Assembly: GCF_008923185.1 (NCBI RefSeq)
Contig: NZ_WBMT01000005.1
Location: forward strand, 62,001-126,000
Length of the DNA: 64,000 nucleotides
From: Actinomadura rudentiformis
Lineage (GTDB): Bacteria > Actinomycetota > Actinomycetes > Streptosporangiales > Streptosporangiaceae
Reading direction: 5' to 3'
The translations under genes and the position numbers were made by a program. The first letter of the stretch is position 1, and every line of letters starts with the position of its first letter. Shown here piece by piece: positions 29,860 to 39,174 of this stretch. Below the pieces are notes generated by a model. The model did no database searches, was not told where the DNA came from, and worked only from the letters and a program-made list of their open reading frames with translations.

Positions 29860-30836
29860 CGGGTGCCTCCCTGAGCCTCGTACGCGGCCTGTCCCCTGTG
29901 GTCGCCATGTGTCCTGTGGTCGGTCTGTGACTGGTGGTGGACCTGTGCCTTGTACTCGACACGGTCGGCGGTGAGTTCCATGAACGCCTCCTCCAGCGAC
30001 GACTGGGGGGAGAGCTCGTGCACCGGCAGCCGGTGCTCGGCTGCGAGCGTGGCGATCTGAGCGATCTCCATGCGCGTCACCCGGAGCTCCTCCGGGCCGC
30101 CCGTGACGTTCGCCCCGGCTTCGGTCAGCAGGGCCGACAGCCGGGCGTGCTCCGGGGTGCGGACCCGGATGTAGCGCTGCGAGCTGCGCTCGACCAGTTC
30201 CTTGGTGCCACAGTCGGCGACGAGCTCGCCGCGCGCGATCACGATCATGTGGTCGGCGGTGTACTCCATCTCGCTCATCAGGTGGCTGGAGACCAGCACC
30301 GTCCGTCCCTCGTCGGCGCAGGCCCGCAGCAGGGTGCGGATCCAGCGGACCCCCTCCGGGTCGAGCCCGTTGACGGGCTCGTCGAACATCAGCACGCCCG
30401 GGTCGCCCAGCAGCGCGGCGGCGATGCCCAGCCGCTGCGACATACCGAGCGAGAAGCCCTTGACGCGCTTGCGGCCAACGCTCGCCAGCCCGGTCAGCTC
30501 CAGCACCTCGTCCACGCGCCGCTGCGGGAAGCCGTTGCTGTGTGCGAGCGCCAGCAGATGGGCGCGTGCGGAACGGCCGCCGTGGAACGCGCGGGCGTCG
30601 AGCATGCATCCGACCTCGCGCAGCGGGGTCCGCAATTGCCGGTAGGGCCGGCCGTTCACCGTCGCCGTGCCGTGGGTCGGCCGGTCCAGGCCCATGATCA
30701 GGCGCATCGTGGTGGTCTTCCCGGCGCCGTTGGGTCCCAGGAAGCCGGTCACGACGCCGGGCCTCACCTGGAACGACAGCCCGTTCACCGCCCGGGTCTT
30801 CCCGTAGTGCTTGGTCAGCTCGGTTATCTCGATCAC
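29856..30836 (-). CDS. ABC-2 transporter ATP-binding protein
   Basis: A 326-aa ATPase with Walker A GPNGAGKT (34-41), signature FSLGMSQRLGIA, Walker B VLMFDEPVNGLD and the H-loop SSHLMSEME. GTG start at 30836 behind GGGAGGG. The last ~27 residues form an odd His/Gln/Asp-rich tail (HHQSQTDHRTHGDHRGQ) encoded by an imperfect DNA repeat (around 29885-29945) that is not part of the ABC fold. Cotranscribed with the permease; upstream region carries a palindrome suitable for the neighbouring DesR-type regulator. Confidence 0.94.
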   Translation of the reverse strand: MIEITELTKHYGKTRAVNGLSFQVRPGVVTGFLGPNGAGKTTTMRLIMGLDRPTHGTATVNGRPYRQLRTPLREVGCMLDARAFHGGRSARAHLLALAHSNGFPQRRVDEVLELTGLASVGRKRVKGFSLGMSQRLGIAAALLGDPGVLMFDEPVNGLDPEGVRWIRTLLRACADEGRTVLVSSHLMSEMEYTADHMIVIARGELVADCGTKELVERSSQRYIRVRTPEHARLSALLTEAGANVTGGPEELRVTRMEIAQIATLAAEHRLPVHELSPQSSLEEAFMELTADRVEYKAQVHHQSQTDHRTHGDHRGQAAYEAQGGTR

Positions 30837-30928
30837 TGTGATCCCTCCCGAGGAGATTCCGATTGCCTGGTTCGAGAGTCCCCTCGGGCGGCGGATCGCG
30901 GGTAGTGGCCGCAGTCACTGACCGTTCG

Positions 30929-30940
30929 TGACAGCTGTCA
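30929..30940. promoter_or_regulatory. Perfect 12-bp palindrome TGACAGCTGTCA
   Basis: Located in the 186-bp divergent region between the ABC-2 operon (start 30836) and the TAP-like hydrolase gene (start 31023). A related half (GTCACTGA) lies just to its left. Candidate binding site for the NarL-type regulator encoded at 28428. Confidence 0.5.
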
Positions 30941-31022
30941 TACGCGGGCCGGGTGGAATCCACGCCGCGCCGATGACTCTGATGACTACTGCCGGGCAGC
31001 CGATCAAATCACGCTTTTTGGT

Positions 31023-32588
31023 ATGAAACCGACAAACAAGACAAGCAAGAAGGCCGGGCAGGCGGTCGGCATCGTCATGGTCACGGCGTTGGTCTCAGCC
31101 GGCTGTTCGTTGATCGGCTCCGACGACGGCGCCGATGCGAAGAGGCCCCCGGCCGCCGCGCTCGAACAGTTCTACACACAGAAGATCAGCTGGAAGGACT
31201 GCGGCCAGGGCTTCCAGTGCGGGACGCTGAAGGTCCCCCTCGACTACTCCAAGCCCGGCGGGGAGAAGATCGACATCGCGGTCAACCGCCTGCGCGCTTC
31301 GGATGAGCGGCAGGGTTCGGTGCTCCTCAACCCCGGCGGCCCCGGCGCGTCGGGCCTCGAGGCCGCGAGGGGTTCCGGTCCGGCCATGGACAGGCAGCTC
31401 CGGGAACGGTTCGACATCGTCGGCTTCGACCCGCGCGGCGTCGGGAAGTCGACGCCCGTCAGCTGCCCTTCGGGCTCCACCGGCGACGGGGCGACCGCAG
31501 GGACCACGAGCGGCACTGGCGCCACCGACACCACAGGCACCACCGACACCGACGTCCAGCTCGACACCGAGACCCGCCTGGAGCTTCAAGCCGCGCGGCT
31601 GACCGCCGCCGCGTGCCAGAAGACCTCGGCTCGGCTGCTGCCGCATGTCGGCACGGTGAACGCCGCGCGCGACATGGATGTGCTGCGTGCCGTCCTGGGA
31701 GACCGTCGCCTGAACTACGTGGGCTGGTCGTACGGCAGTGAGCTCGGCGCCACGTACGCCAACATGTTCCCGGACCGGATCCGGACCATGGTCTTGGACG
31801 GCGCGACCGACCTGTCACAGGGATACCTGCAGCAACAGATGGCCCAGGCCAAGGGGCGCGAGGCCACGCTGCGAGCGTTCGTCGCGGACTGCCTCAAGAT
31901 CGCCGACTGCCCGCTGAAGTCCGCCGGAACGGTCGAAGCGGGGGTCAAGCGGATCACCGAGCTGCGCGAAAGCGCGGATCTGAACCCCCTGTCCAACTCC
32001 ACCACGGACGGCACTTCGCTGGACGGCTTCGCTGTCACCAACGCCATCGGCGCCGCCCTCTATGACAAGGCGAATTGGCCATTGCTCAGCGAGGCGCTGA
32101 CCTCGGCGATAACAAACCGCGACGGCACCGCCCTCTACCAGTTCCTCATCGACACCGAGGGCCTGATCGGGATCGGGCAGTACGAGGCGGTCACCTGCGC
32201 CGACCATCCGCGCTTCGACCGTGCGACCGCGCTCCAGGCCGCGGAGAACGCCAAGCGGGAAGCGCCGAACTTCTCCGACGCCCTGGTGAAGACGGCATGG
32301 ATGACCTGCGAGTCCTGGGCGGCTCCCGCCACCAAGAAGGTTCCCGTGCCGCGCGCCGAGGGGTCCGCGCCGATCCTCGTCGTCGGCACGGCGAACGACC
32401 CGGCGACGCCGTACGAGGCGTCCAAGGCGCTCGTCAAGCAGCTGGACAACGCCAGGCTGATCAGCTACGACGGCTCAGGGCACAGCGCCTATCTGAAGGC
32501 CGGCTCCAACTGCATCAACGACCGTGTCCACAGGTACCTCATCGAGACCGAGCTCCCCAAGGAGGGCCTCCACTGCCCAGCGATCTGA
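31023..32588 (+). CDS. Secreted TAP-like alpha/beta hydrolase lipoprotein (tripeptidyl aminopeptidase type)
   Basis: A 521-aa exported hydrolase with a lipobox (LVSAGC, Cys28). The alpha/beta-hydrolase triad is visible: Ser236 in GWSYGS, Asp459 in TANDPATP and His487 in SGHSAY; LLNPGGPGASG forms the oxyanion region and the C-terminal TAP-like domain carries the last two residues. The family includes SlpD/SlpE and Tap, which cleave N-terminal tripeptides outside the cell. A 25-residue Thr/Gly/Asp-rich insertion (about 158-182) is low complexity. There is no Shine-Dalgarno before the ATG; CACGCT sits exactly 7 nt upstream, so the transcript may be leaderless. Confidence 0.9.
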   Translation: MKPTNKTSKKAGQAVGIVMVTALVSAGCSLIGSDDGADAKRPPAAALEQFYTQKISWKDCGQGFQCGTLKVPLDYSKPGGEKIDIAVNRLRASDERQGSVLLNPGGPGASGLEAARGSGPAMDRQLRERFDIVGFDPRGVGKSTPVSCPSGSTGDGATAGTTSGTGATDTTGTTDTDVQLDTETRLELQAARLTAAACQKTSARLLPHVGTVNAARDMDVLRAVLGDRRLNYVGWSYGSELGATYANMFPDRIRTMVLDGATDLSQGYLQQQMAQAKGREATLRAFVADCLKIADCPLKSAGTVEAGVKRITELRESADLNPLSNSTTDGTSLDGFAVTNAIGAALYDKANWPLLSEALTSAITNRDGTALYQFLIDTEGLIGIGQYEAVTCADHPRFDRATALQAAENAKREAPNFSDALVKTAWMTCESWAAPATKKVPVPRAEGSAPILVVGTANDPATPYEASKALVKQLDNARLISYDGSGHSAYLKAGSNCINDRVHRYLIETELPKEGLHCPAI

Positions 32589-32604
32589 CCGGGTTCCATA
32601 GCGC

Positions 32605-32633
32605 GGCGCCAGTGGACATCGGCCACTGGCGCC
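32605..32633. terminator. Bidirectional hairpin, perfect 11-bp stem
   Basis: GGCGCCAGTGG (32605-32615) pairs with CCACTGGCGCC (32623-32633) around a 7-nt loop, between the convergent hydrolase (stop 32588) and SARP (stop 32657) genes. Confidence 0.8.
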
Positions 32634-32656
32634 GAACCATGAGCGGGCGGTCATGG

Positions 32657-33424
32657 CTACCAGAGGCAGGCGTCGCGGGCGGTGGATGAATCGAGGGCCG
32701 GGTCGTAGGTGAGCATCGCCAGCTCCAGCCGCCGCAGTGCGGGGCCTGGATCGAGCCCGAGCTCGTCGGCGAGCAGCGTGCGGCCCGCACGGCAGACGTC
32801 GAGTGCGTCGGCGACGCGGCCGGTGCGGTAGAGCGCCAGCATGAGCTGGATCCGTAGGCGTTCCCGGAACGGATGCGCCGCGACAAGGCCGCGTAGTTCG
32901 CCGGTGAGCGCCGCGTGCCGCCCCAAGGCGAGCTCGGTGTCGAAGAGGTCTTCCAGTACCTCGAGCCGCATCTCAGCCAGGCGGATCGCTTCGGCGTGGA
33001 CCGTGGCGATGTGGTCCTGGCCCTCGTACGGCTCGCCGCGCCAGAGGCCGAGCGCGGATCGCAGCAGGTCTGCTCCCTTCTGCGGGTGGCCGGCCGTGAT
33101 CGCCTCCCGGCCTTGCCGGACCCGTTCGTGGAAGAGGCAGGAGTCCAGGTCTCCTCGATCGAGGAGCAGGGCGTATCCCGGGGGCCTGTGGAGCAGACCG
33201 GCTCCGTGCAGCGTCCTGCGCAACCGGTGAATGTGGATCTGCAAGGACTTCATAGCCGATCGCGGAGCGGCGGTTCCCCACAGGCACTCGATCAGGCGTT
33301 CGGCGGAGACCGTCGCGCCGTCCGTGCAGAGCAGTGCGGCCAGGAGGTCCCGTTGCTTCGGCGGCAGCTTCACCAACGCCGCGCCCTCACGAACCTCAAG
33401 CGGCCCCAGTACGTGGAATCTCAT
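32657..33424 (-). CDS. SARP/AfsR-DnrI-type transcriptional activator
   Basis: A 255-aa small SARP regulator: N-terminal OmpR-like winged helix (MRFHVLGPLEVREG; LPPKQRDLLAALLC; SLQIHIHRLRRTL) followed by the bacterial transcriptional activation domain with helical repeats (AIRLAEMRLEVLEDLFDTEL; FRERLRIQLMLALYRTGRVA; DALDVCRAGRTLLADELGLD). Such proteins activate secondary-metabolite or stress genes from direct-repeat operators. The frame is open for hundreds of codons upstream, but the start is the ATG at 33424 where the domain begins. It diverges from the STAND-WD40 gene; no biosynthetic cluster is present nearby. Confidence 0.92.
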   Translation of the reverse strand: MRFHVLGPLEVREGAALVKLPPKQRDLLAALLCTDGATVSAERLIECLWGTAAPRSAMKSLQIHIHRLRRTLHGAGLLHRPPGYALLLDRGDLDSCLFHERVRQGREAITAGHPQKGADLLRSALGLWRGEPYEGQDHIATVHAEAIRLAEMRLEVLEDLFDTELALGRHAALTGELRGLVAAHPFRERLRIQLMLALYRTGRVADALDVCRAGRTLLADELGLDPGPALRRLELAMLTYDPALDSSTARDACLW

Positions 33425-33586
33425 CGGTCGAACCCCCGTGTCGTCATGAACGGATCGCCGGTTCCGCGCGGGTTGGCAACCGTTTTCCCGTGGACATGCC
33501 CCGGCGGTGATCGGCCCTCTAAGGTTTAGATCGTTTCGGGATTTGTCCGTCATGGGTGGGCGCGAGCGCCGGACAACGGGGGTGAC

Positions 33587-36500
33587 GTGGGAAGACCGGA
33601 GCGACCGCTGGATCCGCACGCCGGTCCCGTCGAACGGCTCGCCTGGGAGCTGCGACGGCTCCGCGAGGAGGCGGGGCGCCCGAGCTATCGGGAGCTGGCC
33701 CAGCGCGCACACTTCGCGCGCAGCAGCCTCGCCGAGGCCGCCACCGGTCTGCGGCTCCCGACGCTGGAGGCCACGCTCGCGTACGCGACCGCCTGCGGTG
33801 CGGACCCCGCGGAGTGGGAGAGACGCTGGCGCGAGACCGAGGCCGAGCTGGCCCACACCCGGCGGCGGTGCCCCTACCCGGGCCTCACGCCGTTCGGCGG
33901 TGACGACGCCGATCTGTTCTTCGGCCGTACCGCCCTCGTGGAGGATCTGCGCAAGGCCGTCGAACGGGCCCGGCTCATCGCCGTCTTCGGGGCGTCCGGC
34001 AGCGGCAAGTCGTCGCTTCTGCTGGCCGGTCTGGTTCCGGCGCTGGCCGCGGAAGGGACTCCCACGGCGGTCATGACCCCGGGCGGCCATCCCGCCACCG
34101 AGCTCGCCCGTCACCTGGAGTCGCTGGGCGCGGAGGGCGGTTCGTCGCGCGAGAAGGCGGCCGCCGTTCTGGTCGTCGACCAGTTCGAGGAGATCTTCGC
34201 GCCCTGCGTCGGCCAGGAGGAACGGTCCGAGTTCCTCGCCGCGCTGGTCGCCGCGACCACCGGCGAGGAACAGGTCACGGTGGTCCTCGGCGTCCGCTCG
34301 GACTTCTACGGGCACTGCGCCGCCGAGCCGGCGCTGGCCGCGGCCCTCCCGGACGGCGTACAGCTGCCGGTCGGGCCGATGTCGCAGGAGGATCTGCGCG
34401 CCATCGTCGTCGAGCCGGCCGCCCGGGTCGGGTTGAGCGTCGAGCCGGACCTGGTCGCCACCGTCATCGCTGAGGCTGTCGGCCGGCCTGGGGCGCTGCC
34501 GCTCGTCGCGCACGCGCTTCGGGAGACCTGGCGACGGCAGCGCGGCGACACGTTGCGGCTGGCCGACTACGAAGCCGCCGGGGGCGTCGGTGGAGCGATC
34601 GCCAAGACCGCCGAGTCGGTCTACGAGGAGCTCGACGAGCCACGGCGCGAGATCGCCCGCAACGTGTTCCTGAGGTTGACGGTCCTGGGCGAGGATACCG
34701 AGGACACCCGCCGCAGGATCGACCGCGACGAGCTGACCGGCCTTGCCGACCCCGGCGAGATCGACACAGTGCTGGAGGCACTGGCAGGCGCGCGACTCGT
34801 CGTCATGGACGAGGGCATCCTGGACGTTTCGCACGAAGCCCTGATCGACGCCTGGCCGCGGTTGCGGGAGTGGCTCGACAAGGACCGCGAGGCACTGCGA
34901 CGCCGTCAGTGGCTGACCCATGCCGCCGCCGACTGGGACCGCAACGCGCGGGATCCGGAGCTCCTGTTCCGGGGCTCCCGGCTGGCCGAGTGGGACGACG
35001 GCGATTTCGCTGGGCTCAACGAGGTGGAGCAGGCGTTCCTCGCCGCGGGCAGGCTGGCAGAGACGGAGCGCGTCGTCGCCGCCCGCCGTCGGCGACGCCA
35101 GAGGACGGGCGGCCTGGGGCTCGTCGCGATGGTGGTCGCCGTGCTGGTGGTGATCGCTCTGGTCCAGGCGGACCGCGGCGCCGATGACCGTGACCGCGCG
35201 TTCTCCCGCAAGCTTGCCACCGAGGCGCGGCGGCAGCTCACCATCGACCCGTCGCTGGCGCTCCTGCTGGCGACCAAGGCTTACGAGACCGCGCCCACGG
35301 CCGAGGCCGACAGCGTGCTCCGCCAGGCCGTCCTCGACTCGCGACTGCGCTGGAGCAGCGCGACCGGGCTGCAGATCGCGCGGGGCATGGCGGCCAGCGC
35401 CGACGGGACCACGATCGCGGTGTGGGGTGACGGGCGCGAGCCCGGGACGACGGTGCAGCTCTGGCGCTGGAACGGCGGTGCCCTGGCCAAGGACGGCCCG
35501 GACCTGGCCCCGCGGCAGACCGTGACCGGTGTGGCGGTCAGCGCGGACGGGCGGCGCCTCGCCATCGCAGGAAAGATCGTCGGCGGGGCCCACGCGGTCA
35601 CCGTGTGGGAACTTGCCGGAGAACGGAGACGCACGAAGGTATTGAGCGTGGGCGGATCCGGCACGCTCGGCGCCGCGTTCTCACCAGATGGCCGCCTTGC
35701 CGGATTCCAGGGGCGTGTCCTGAAGATCTGGGACCTTGACGGAACGAGGAAGACAGCTGACCTCCGGGCCTTGGGGCCGTTCCAGTCGGTGGCCTTCAGC
35801 TCTGACGGTGACCGTATGGTGACCGGGGGCCTCGGGCTGCCGGCGCGCCTGTGGGACGTGACCGGCCCACGTCTCAAGGGCCTCCAGACCGCCGTCAGCG
35901 GGTCGCCGGAGAAGGTGGCCCTCAGCCCTGACGGCATCTGGGCCGCATCGGCCGAACTGCAAACCGCGTACCTGCGCACCGCGCGAGGCTGGCCGGCGCG
36001 AGAGGAATGGAAGCCCCAAGGGCAGTTGCGCGGCCATGGCGACACGGTGGGCGATGTGGTGTTCAGTAAGGACAGCGGACGGCTGGCGACGTTCGCCAAC
36101 GACCGGACGGTGCGGGTGTGGTCGACCGGAAGCACGCTCGACCCCTTCGTCTTGAGGATGCCGACGGAGAGTGCCAGAGGCGTGGCGTTCGCGCCCGACG
36201 GCCGGTCGCTGGCGGGTGTGTCCGGTGACGGCACACTGAACGTCTGGAACCTCGATGCCGGTGCGTCGCCCGTGACGAGCACGCTCGGCGCGCATTCCGG
36301 CCGGTACGGCCGGTCGATCAGCGCGGATGGCCGCTACGTGGCAGGCCTCGCCGCAGATGGTGATGACACGGTCGTGGTGTGGGACACCGTCCGCGGCGGT
36401 GCGCCGATCCTGGACCGGCGGCTGGCCCGGGGGGAAGCGCAGGCGGTGGCGCTCAGTCCCGACGGCCGCAAGGTCATCGCCGCGGGGAGGGGCCCGACCC

Positions 36501-37297
36501 GCATGTGGGATCTGCCCTCGGGCGGCGAGCCCATGGTCCTGCCGAGCAGGGGCGGGAGCGAACTCGTGTTCAGCCGGGACGGCCGGTCGCTGGCCGTCGC
36601 GGCGACCGCCGGCCCCAAGGTGTGGCGGCTTCCCGACCAAGGCCCGCCGGCCGAGGTCACCGGTTGGCGGCGTGCGAAAGAGGCCAGCAGCCATGTGGGC
36701 GGGCTCGCGTTCAGCCCCGATGGCAGTCGGCTGGCCGGAGGCCGCGAGGACAACTCCGTCTGGGTCTGGGATCTGACGCCAGGGAAGGAGCCGCAGATTC
36801 TGCGTGGCTCCCGCAGGAAAGTGGATGAACTGGCGTTCAGCCCCGATGGCCGCCTTCTCGCGGGCGCGGCGGACGACGGCGACGTCTGGATCTGGGACCT
36901 GGCCGAGCGAGGCGCGGTCCGCAGGGTTCTGAAGGGCGACGGAACGGACCTCGTCCTGGGGCGCCAGCTGGCGTTCAGCCCGGACGGGAACTGGCTCGCC
37001 ACCACCGAACCCGCAGGCGGGCTGCGCCTGTGGCCGGTCGACGGTGGTGCCGACCCCTTGGTGTTCAGCGGGATCGGCACCACCGTCGGGCTGCTGGCGT
37101 TCGACGGGAAGAAGGTCGTCGCCGCGCTCACAGGTGACGTCGGTCCGAGCGGCGCCGTTCTCTGGCAGCCGCCCGCGCGCGTCCGGATGTGGGAGTGCGA
37201 GGTGTGCGGGCCTGGTGACCAGGTGCTCGGCTTGGCCCGCCGACGCGCAATCCGGGCCTTCACTCCTGAGGAACGGCGCCTCTATCTGGAGCGCTGA
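33587..37297 (+). CDS. XRE-STAND-NTPase-WD40 protein, membrane-anchored
   Basis: A 1236-aa multidomain protein. Residues ~15-85 are an XRE-like helix-turn-helix (SYRELAQRAHFARSSLAEAA). From ~98 (YPGLTPFGGDDADLFFGR) begins an nSTAND NTPase with Walker A GASGSGKS (135-142) and Walker B VLVVDQFEEIF. A TM segment (GLVAMVVAVLVVIALVQ) lies near residues 508-530, and ~585-1200 form WD40 propeller repeats (FSPDGRLLAGAADDG, VWVWDL-type ends). GTG start at 33587. STAND proteins switch on ligand binding and often act as signal hubs or immune sensors; the trigger here is unknown. Divergent from the SARP gene. Confidence 0.9.
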   Translation: MGRPERPLDPHAGPVERLAWELRRLREEAGRPSYRELAQRAHFARSSLAEAATGLRLPTLEATLAYATACGADPAEWERRWRETEAELAHTRRRCPYPGLTPFGGDDADLFFGRTALVEDLRKAVERARLIAVFGASGSGKSSLLLAGLVPALAAEGTPTAVMTPGGHPATELARHLESLGAEGGSSREKAAAVLVVDQFEEIFAPCVGQEERSEFLAALVAATTGEEQVTVVLGVRSDFYGHCAAEPALAAALPDGVQLPVGPMSQEDLRAIVVEPAARVGLSVEPDLVATVIAEAVGRPGALPLVAHALRETWRRQRGDTLRLADYEAAGGVGGAIAKTAESVYEELDEPRREIARNVFLRLTVLGEDTEDTRRRIDRDELTGLADPGEIDTVLEALAGARLVVMDEGILDVSHEALIDAWPRLREWLDKDREALRRRQWLTHAAADWDRNARDPELLFRGSRLAEWDDGDFAGLNEVEQAFLAAGRLAETERVVAARRRRRQRTGGLGLVAMVVAVLVVIALVQADRGADDRDRAFSRKLATEARRQLTIDPSLALLLATKAYETAPTAEADSVLRQAVLDSRLRWSSATGLQIARGMAASADGTTIAVWGDGREPGTTVQLWRWNGGALAKDGPDLAPRQTVTGVAVSADGRRLAIAGKIVGGAHAVTVWELAGERRRTKVLSVGGSGTLGAAFSPDGRLAGFQGRVLKIWDLDGTRKTADLRALGPFQSVAFSSDGDRMVTGGLGLPARLWDVTGPRLKGLQTAVSGSPEKVALSPDGIWAASAELQTAYLRTARGWPAREEWKPQGQLRGHGDTVGDVVFSKDSGRLATFANDRTVRVWSTGSTLDPFVLRMPTESARGVAFAPDGRSLAGVSGDGTLNVWNLDAGASPVTSTLGAHSGRYGRSISADGRYVAGLAADGDDTVVVWDTVRGGAPILDRRLARGEAQAVALSPDGRKVIAAGRGPTRMWDLPSGGEPMVLPSRGGSELVFSRDGRSLAVAATAGPKVWRLPDQGPPAEVTGWRRAKEASSHVGGLAFSPDGSRLAGGREDNSVWVWDLTPGKEPQILRGSRRKVDELAFSPDGRLLAGAADDGDVWIWDLAERGAVRRVLKGDGTDLVLGRQLAFSPDGNWLATTEPAGGLRLWPVDGGADPLVFSGIGTTVGLLAFDGKKVVAALTGDVGPSGAVLWQPPARVRMWECEVCGPGDQVLGLARRRAIRAFTPEERRLYLER

Positions 37298-37304
37298 AGG
37301 CGGT

Positions 37305-38123
37305 TCAGGTACCGAGGTCCACCCAGAACGCGTCGTGGTCGGTGTAAGGCATGTGGGCGTGGTTGTGTCCCTTGATGGGAAGGCCCTTGTAAACGATCGC
37401 GTGCTGGACGTCGTTGTCACTCTTGCGGACGAACGCCGACGGAACGCATTGCTGGACCTTGTCCTTGTTGTAGCGCAGGTTGAGGTCGCCGATCAGGAAC
37501 ATCTTGTGGCTTCCAGCGAAGTCCCGTCCCCGGCGCATCGCCTCCTTGCATTGCCTGAGTGCTGTCTTCTTCGACTTGTTGGTGAGGTGGGTCGTGCAGG
37601 CGACCATGCTGGCGGTGTGGCGGCAGCCGATGGTACGGCGTTCACCCTTGGAAGACTGAGCGGTCAATACCCTGTAGAAGAGACGCTTGGCGCTTTCCTT
37701 GGTGAGAACCGCGTTGCCGAAGACCTGTTTGTTCTTGCATCTGACGTATCCCTTCTTGTTTTCTCTCTGTGTGGGGAAGAAGGAGTAGCGGAACTTGGTC
37801 GCCTTAGCGATCCTTGCGGGGTCGTTGCGGCAGACCTCATTAAGTGTGACGACCCAGGGCTTGCGCTTCTTGATCTGGGCGATGGCGGAGTTCACCGCCA
37901 ATCCGCCGCTATAGCACCCGGCTCCACCGCCGTTGCAGAGGTTCATCTGCAGGACTCTGCGGTCAGCGCCCAGCGTGGTGGCATCGTCTTTCGCGGCCGG
38001 TGCCGGGCTTGCGATGGGCGCCGCCGATTTGGCCGGCGTCGAGGGGGAGGCCTCAGCCATTCCCGCGGTTCCGAGCACCAGCAGCGGGCTGATGGCCGCA
38101 ACAGCGAGAGTAGTTGGTTTCAC
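37305..38123 (-). CDS. Secreted endonuclease/exonuclease/phosphatase-family protein
   Basis: A 272-aa exported EEP-superfamily (DNase I/sphingomyelinase-like) enzyme. Signal peptide about 1-25, then an Ala/Pro linker and the catalytic fold: Asn61 in LQMNLC, Glu96 in VTLNEVC (metal), His179 in CTTHL, Asp213/Asn215 in GDLNLRYN and Asp262-His263 in YTDHDAF. All catalytic positions of the family are there. Eight or more cysteines suggest disulfides. Substrate may be DNA, RNA or a phospholipid head group. AT-richer, Lys-rich coding sequence. The gene converges on the STAND gene with only 7 bp between stops. Confidence 0.88.
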   Translation of the reverse strand: MKPTTLAVAAISPLLVLGTAGMAEASPSTPAKSAAPIASPAPAAKDDATTLGADRRVLQMNLCNGGGAGCYSGGLAVNSAIAQIKKRKPWVVTLNEVCRNDPARIAKATKFRYSFFPTQRENKKGYVRCKNKQVFGNAVLTKESAKRLFYRVLTAQSSKGERRTIGCRHTASMVACTTHLTNKSKKTALRQCKEAMRRGRDFAGSHKMFLIGDLNLRYNKDKVQQCVPSAFVRKSDNDVQHAIVYKGLPIKGHNHAHMPYTDHDAFWVDLGT

Positions 38124-38189
38124 GTGATTTTCTCCTCACCTGGAAGGGGCGAGGAGAACGCTAGAAAGAAGCGGTTGCGAAGTGGTTGC

Positions 38190-38220
38190 TGATGGCCGCG
38201 GTTGTGGGCCGCGGCCATCA
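38190..38220 (-). terminator. Perfect 12-bp stem hairpin
   Basis: TGATGGCCGCGG (38190-38201) pairs with CCGCGGCCATCA (38209-38220) around 7 nt, 15 bp past the stop of the minus-strand gene ending at 38235. Confidence 0.8.
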
Positions 38221-38234
38221 CTACGGACGAGTGG

Positions 38235-39173
38235 TCAGCGGGTGAAGATGCCGAGGGCGTCGTAGACGTGCCAGGAGCCGATCTTCTTGTCGATGGTCAG
38301 CACGTTCTCACCGGCCTTCAGGGCGGAGGCCGGGACGGGGAGCTCCACATAGGACGGCTTGAGGGGGGTGCCGGGAACGGTGGCGTCGCCCTCCAGAGAG
38401 CCCCGGCTGGCGCCGCGTTCCAGCTGCACCTCGCTGATCTGCGTGCCGTTGACGGCGAGCGTGACCGCTCCGGCGAGGGAGGCGTGCGTGTCCAGCAGCC
38501 AGATCGCCAGCCAGGTTTCGGCGGTCGGAACGGCGTCCAGGGCGAAGCGGAAGGTGGCTCGGCTGGGCTTGTTGCCGGCCCAGGCGTCGGACGGGCCGGG
38601 CTGGATGTAGGACCAGTCGCTCTCGGGCTTGCTCGTGCCGAACGTGTAGTCCACACCGTTCGGGAACTTGGTGCGGTACTGCGCCGACAGGTTGGGGGCG
38701 AGCGCCATTTCCAGGCTCTTGTGGTCGAACGACCCCACGGTGGCGATCGGCTTGCCGGAGACGACGACCGATTCGGTGCTGTGGCCGGAGACCTCGGCCG
38801 AGGGGCGGCTGCGGTTGCCTGCGGCGTCCACCACCACGATCCGGTAGTGCCAGTCCTGGCGGTTGCCGCCCATGCGGTCGTGCGCGAACGAGGCGTAGAT
38901 GGTCTTGGCGATGAGCGTGTCCGGGCCGATCTTGAAGCCCGGAGTGCGGGCGCCGTAGACGGCGTAGTGGTCGACGAACGGCTTGTACGGGTCGCCCTCC
39001 CAGCTCAGCCGGATCCGGCCGACCTCGCCCTTGGCGCGGAGCCGTCGGACGGGACGCGGACCGGCCGCGGCGGAGGCCTCGGCGGGGAGGACGGCGAGAG
39101 GCGCCGCGGTGACGGCGGTGGCGGCGAGGCCGAGGGCGGTGCGGCGTGCCAGTGGCCGGTTCTGCTCAGTCAT
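38235..39173 (-). CDS. Exported protein with FnIII-like and PL4-type CBM-like domains
   Basis: A 312-aa protein with a Tat-type signal (RPLARRTALGLAATAVTAAP). Residues ~45-130 look like a fibronectin-III/jelly-roll domain (VGRIRLSWEGDPYKPFVDHY; WHYRIVVVDAAGN). The C-terminal half matches the beta-sandwich module of rhamnogalacturonan lyases (PL4 domain III): FKFA-type RATFRFALDAVPTAETWLAI, LAVNGTQI, SYVELPVPASALKAGENVL, WHVYDALGI. The catalytic lyase domain is absent, so it probably binds carbohydrate. It starts 1 bp after the stop of phoD, indicating one operon and possibly a joint role at a phosphorylated polysaccharide. Confidence 0.78.
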   Translation of the reverse strand: MTEQNRPLARRTALGLAATAVTAAPLAVLPAEASAAAGPRPVRRLRAKGEVGRIRLSWEGDPYKPFVDHYAVYGARTPGFKIGPDTLIAKTIYASFAHDRMGGNRQDWHYRIVVVDAAGNRSRPSAEVSGHSTESVVVSGKPIATVGSFDHKSLEMALAPNLSAQYRTKFPNGVDYTFGTSKPESDWSYIQPGPSDAWAGNKPSRATFRFALDAVPTAETWLAIWLLDTHASLAGAVTLAVNGTQISEVQLERGASRGSLEGDATVPGTPLKPSYVELPVPASALKAGENVLTIDKKIGSWHVYDALGIFTR

Positions 39174-39174
39174 C

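Noticed and set aside
32657-35593. 978-aa open frame extending the SARP gene upstream
   Set aside because: The extension is antisense to the STAND-WD40 gene and has no domain pattern; the SARP domain begins at MRFHVLGP (33424).
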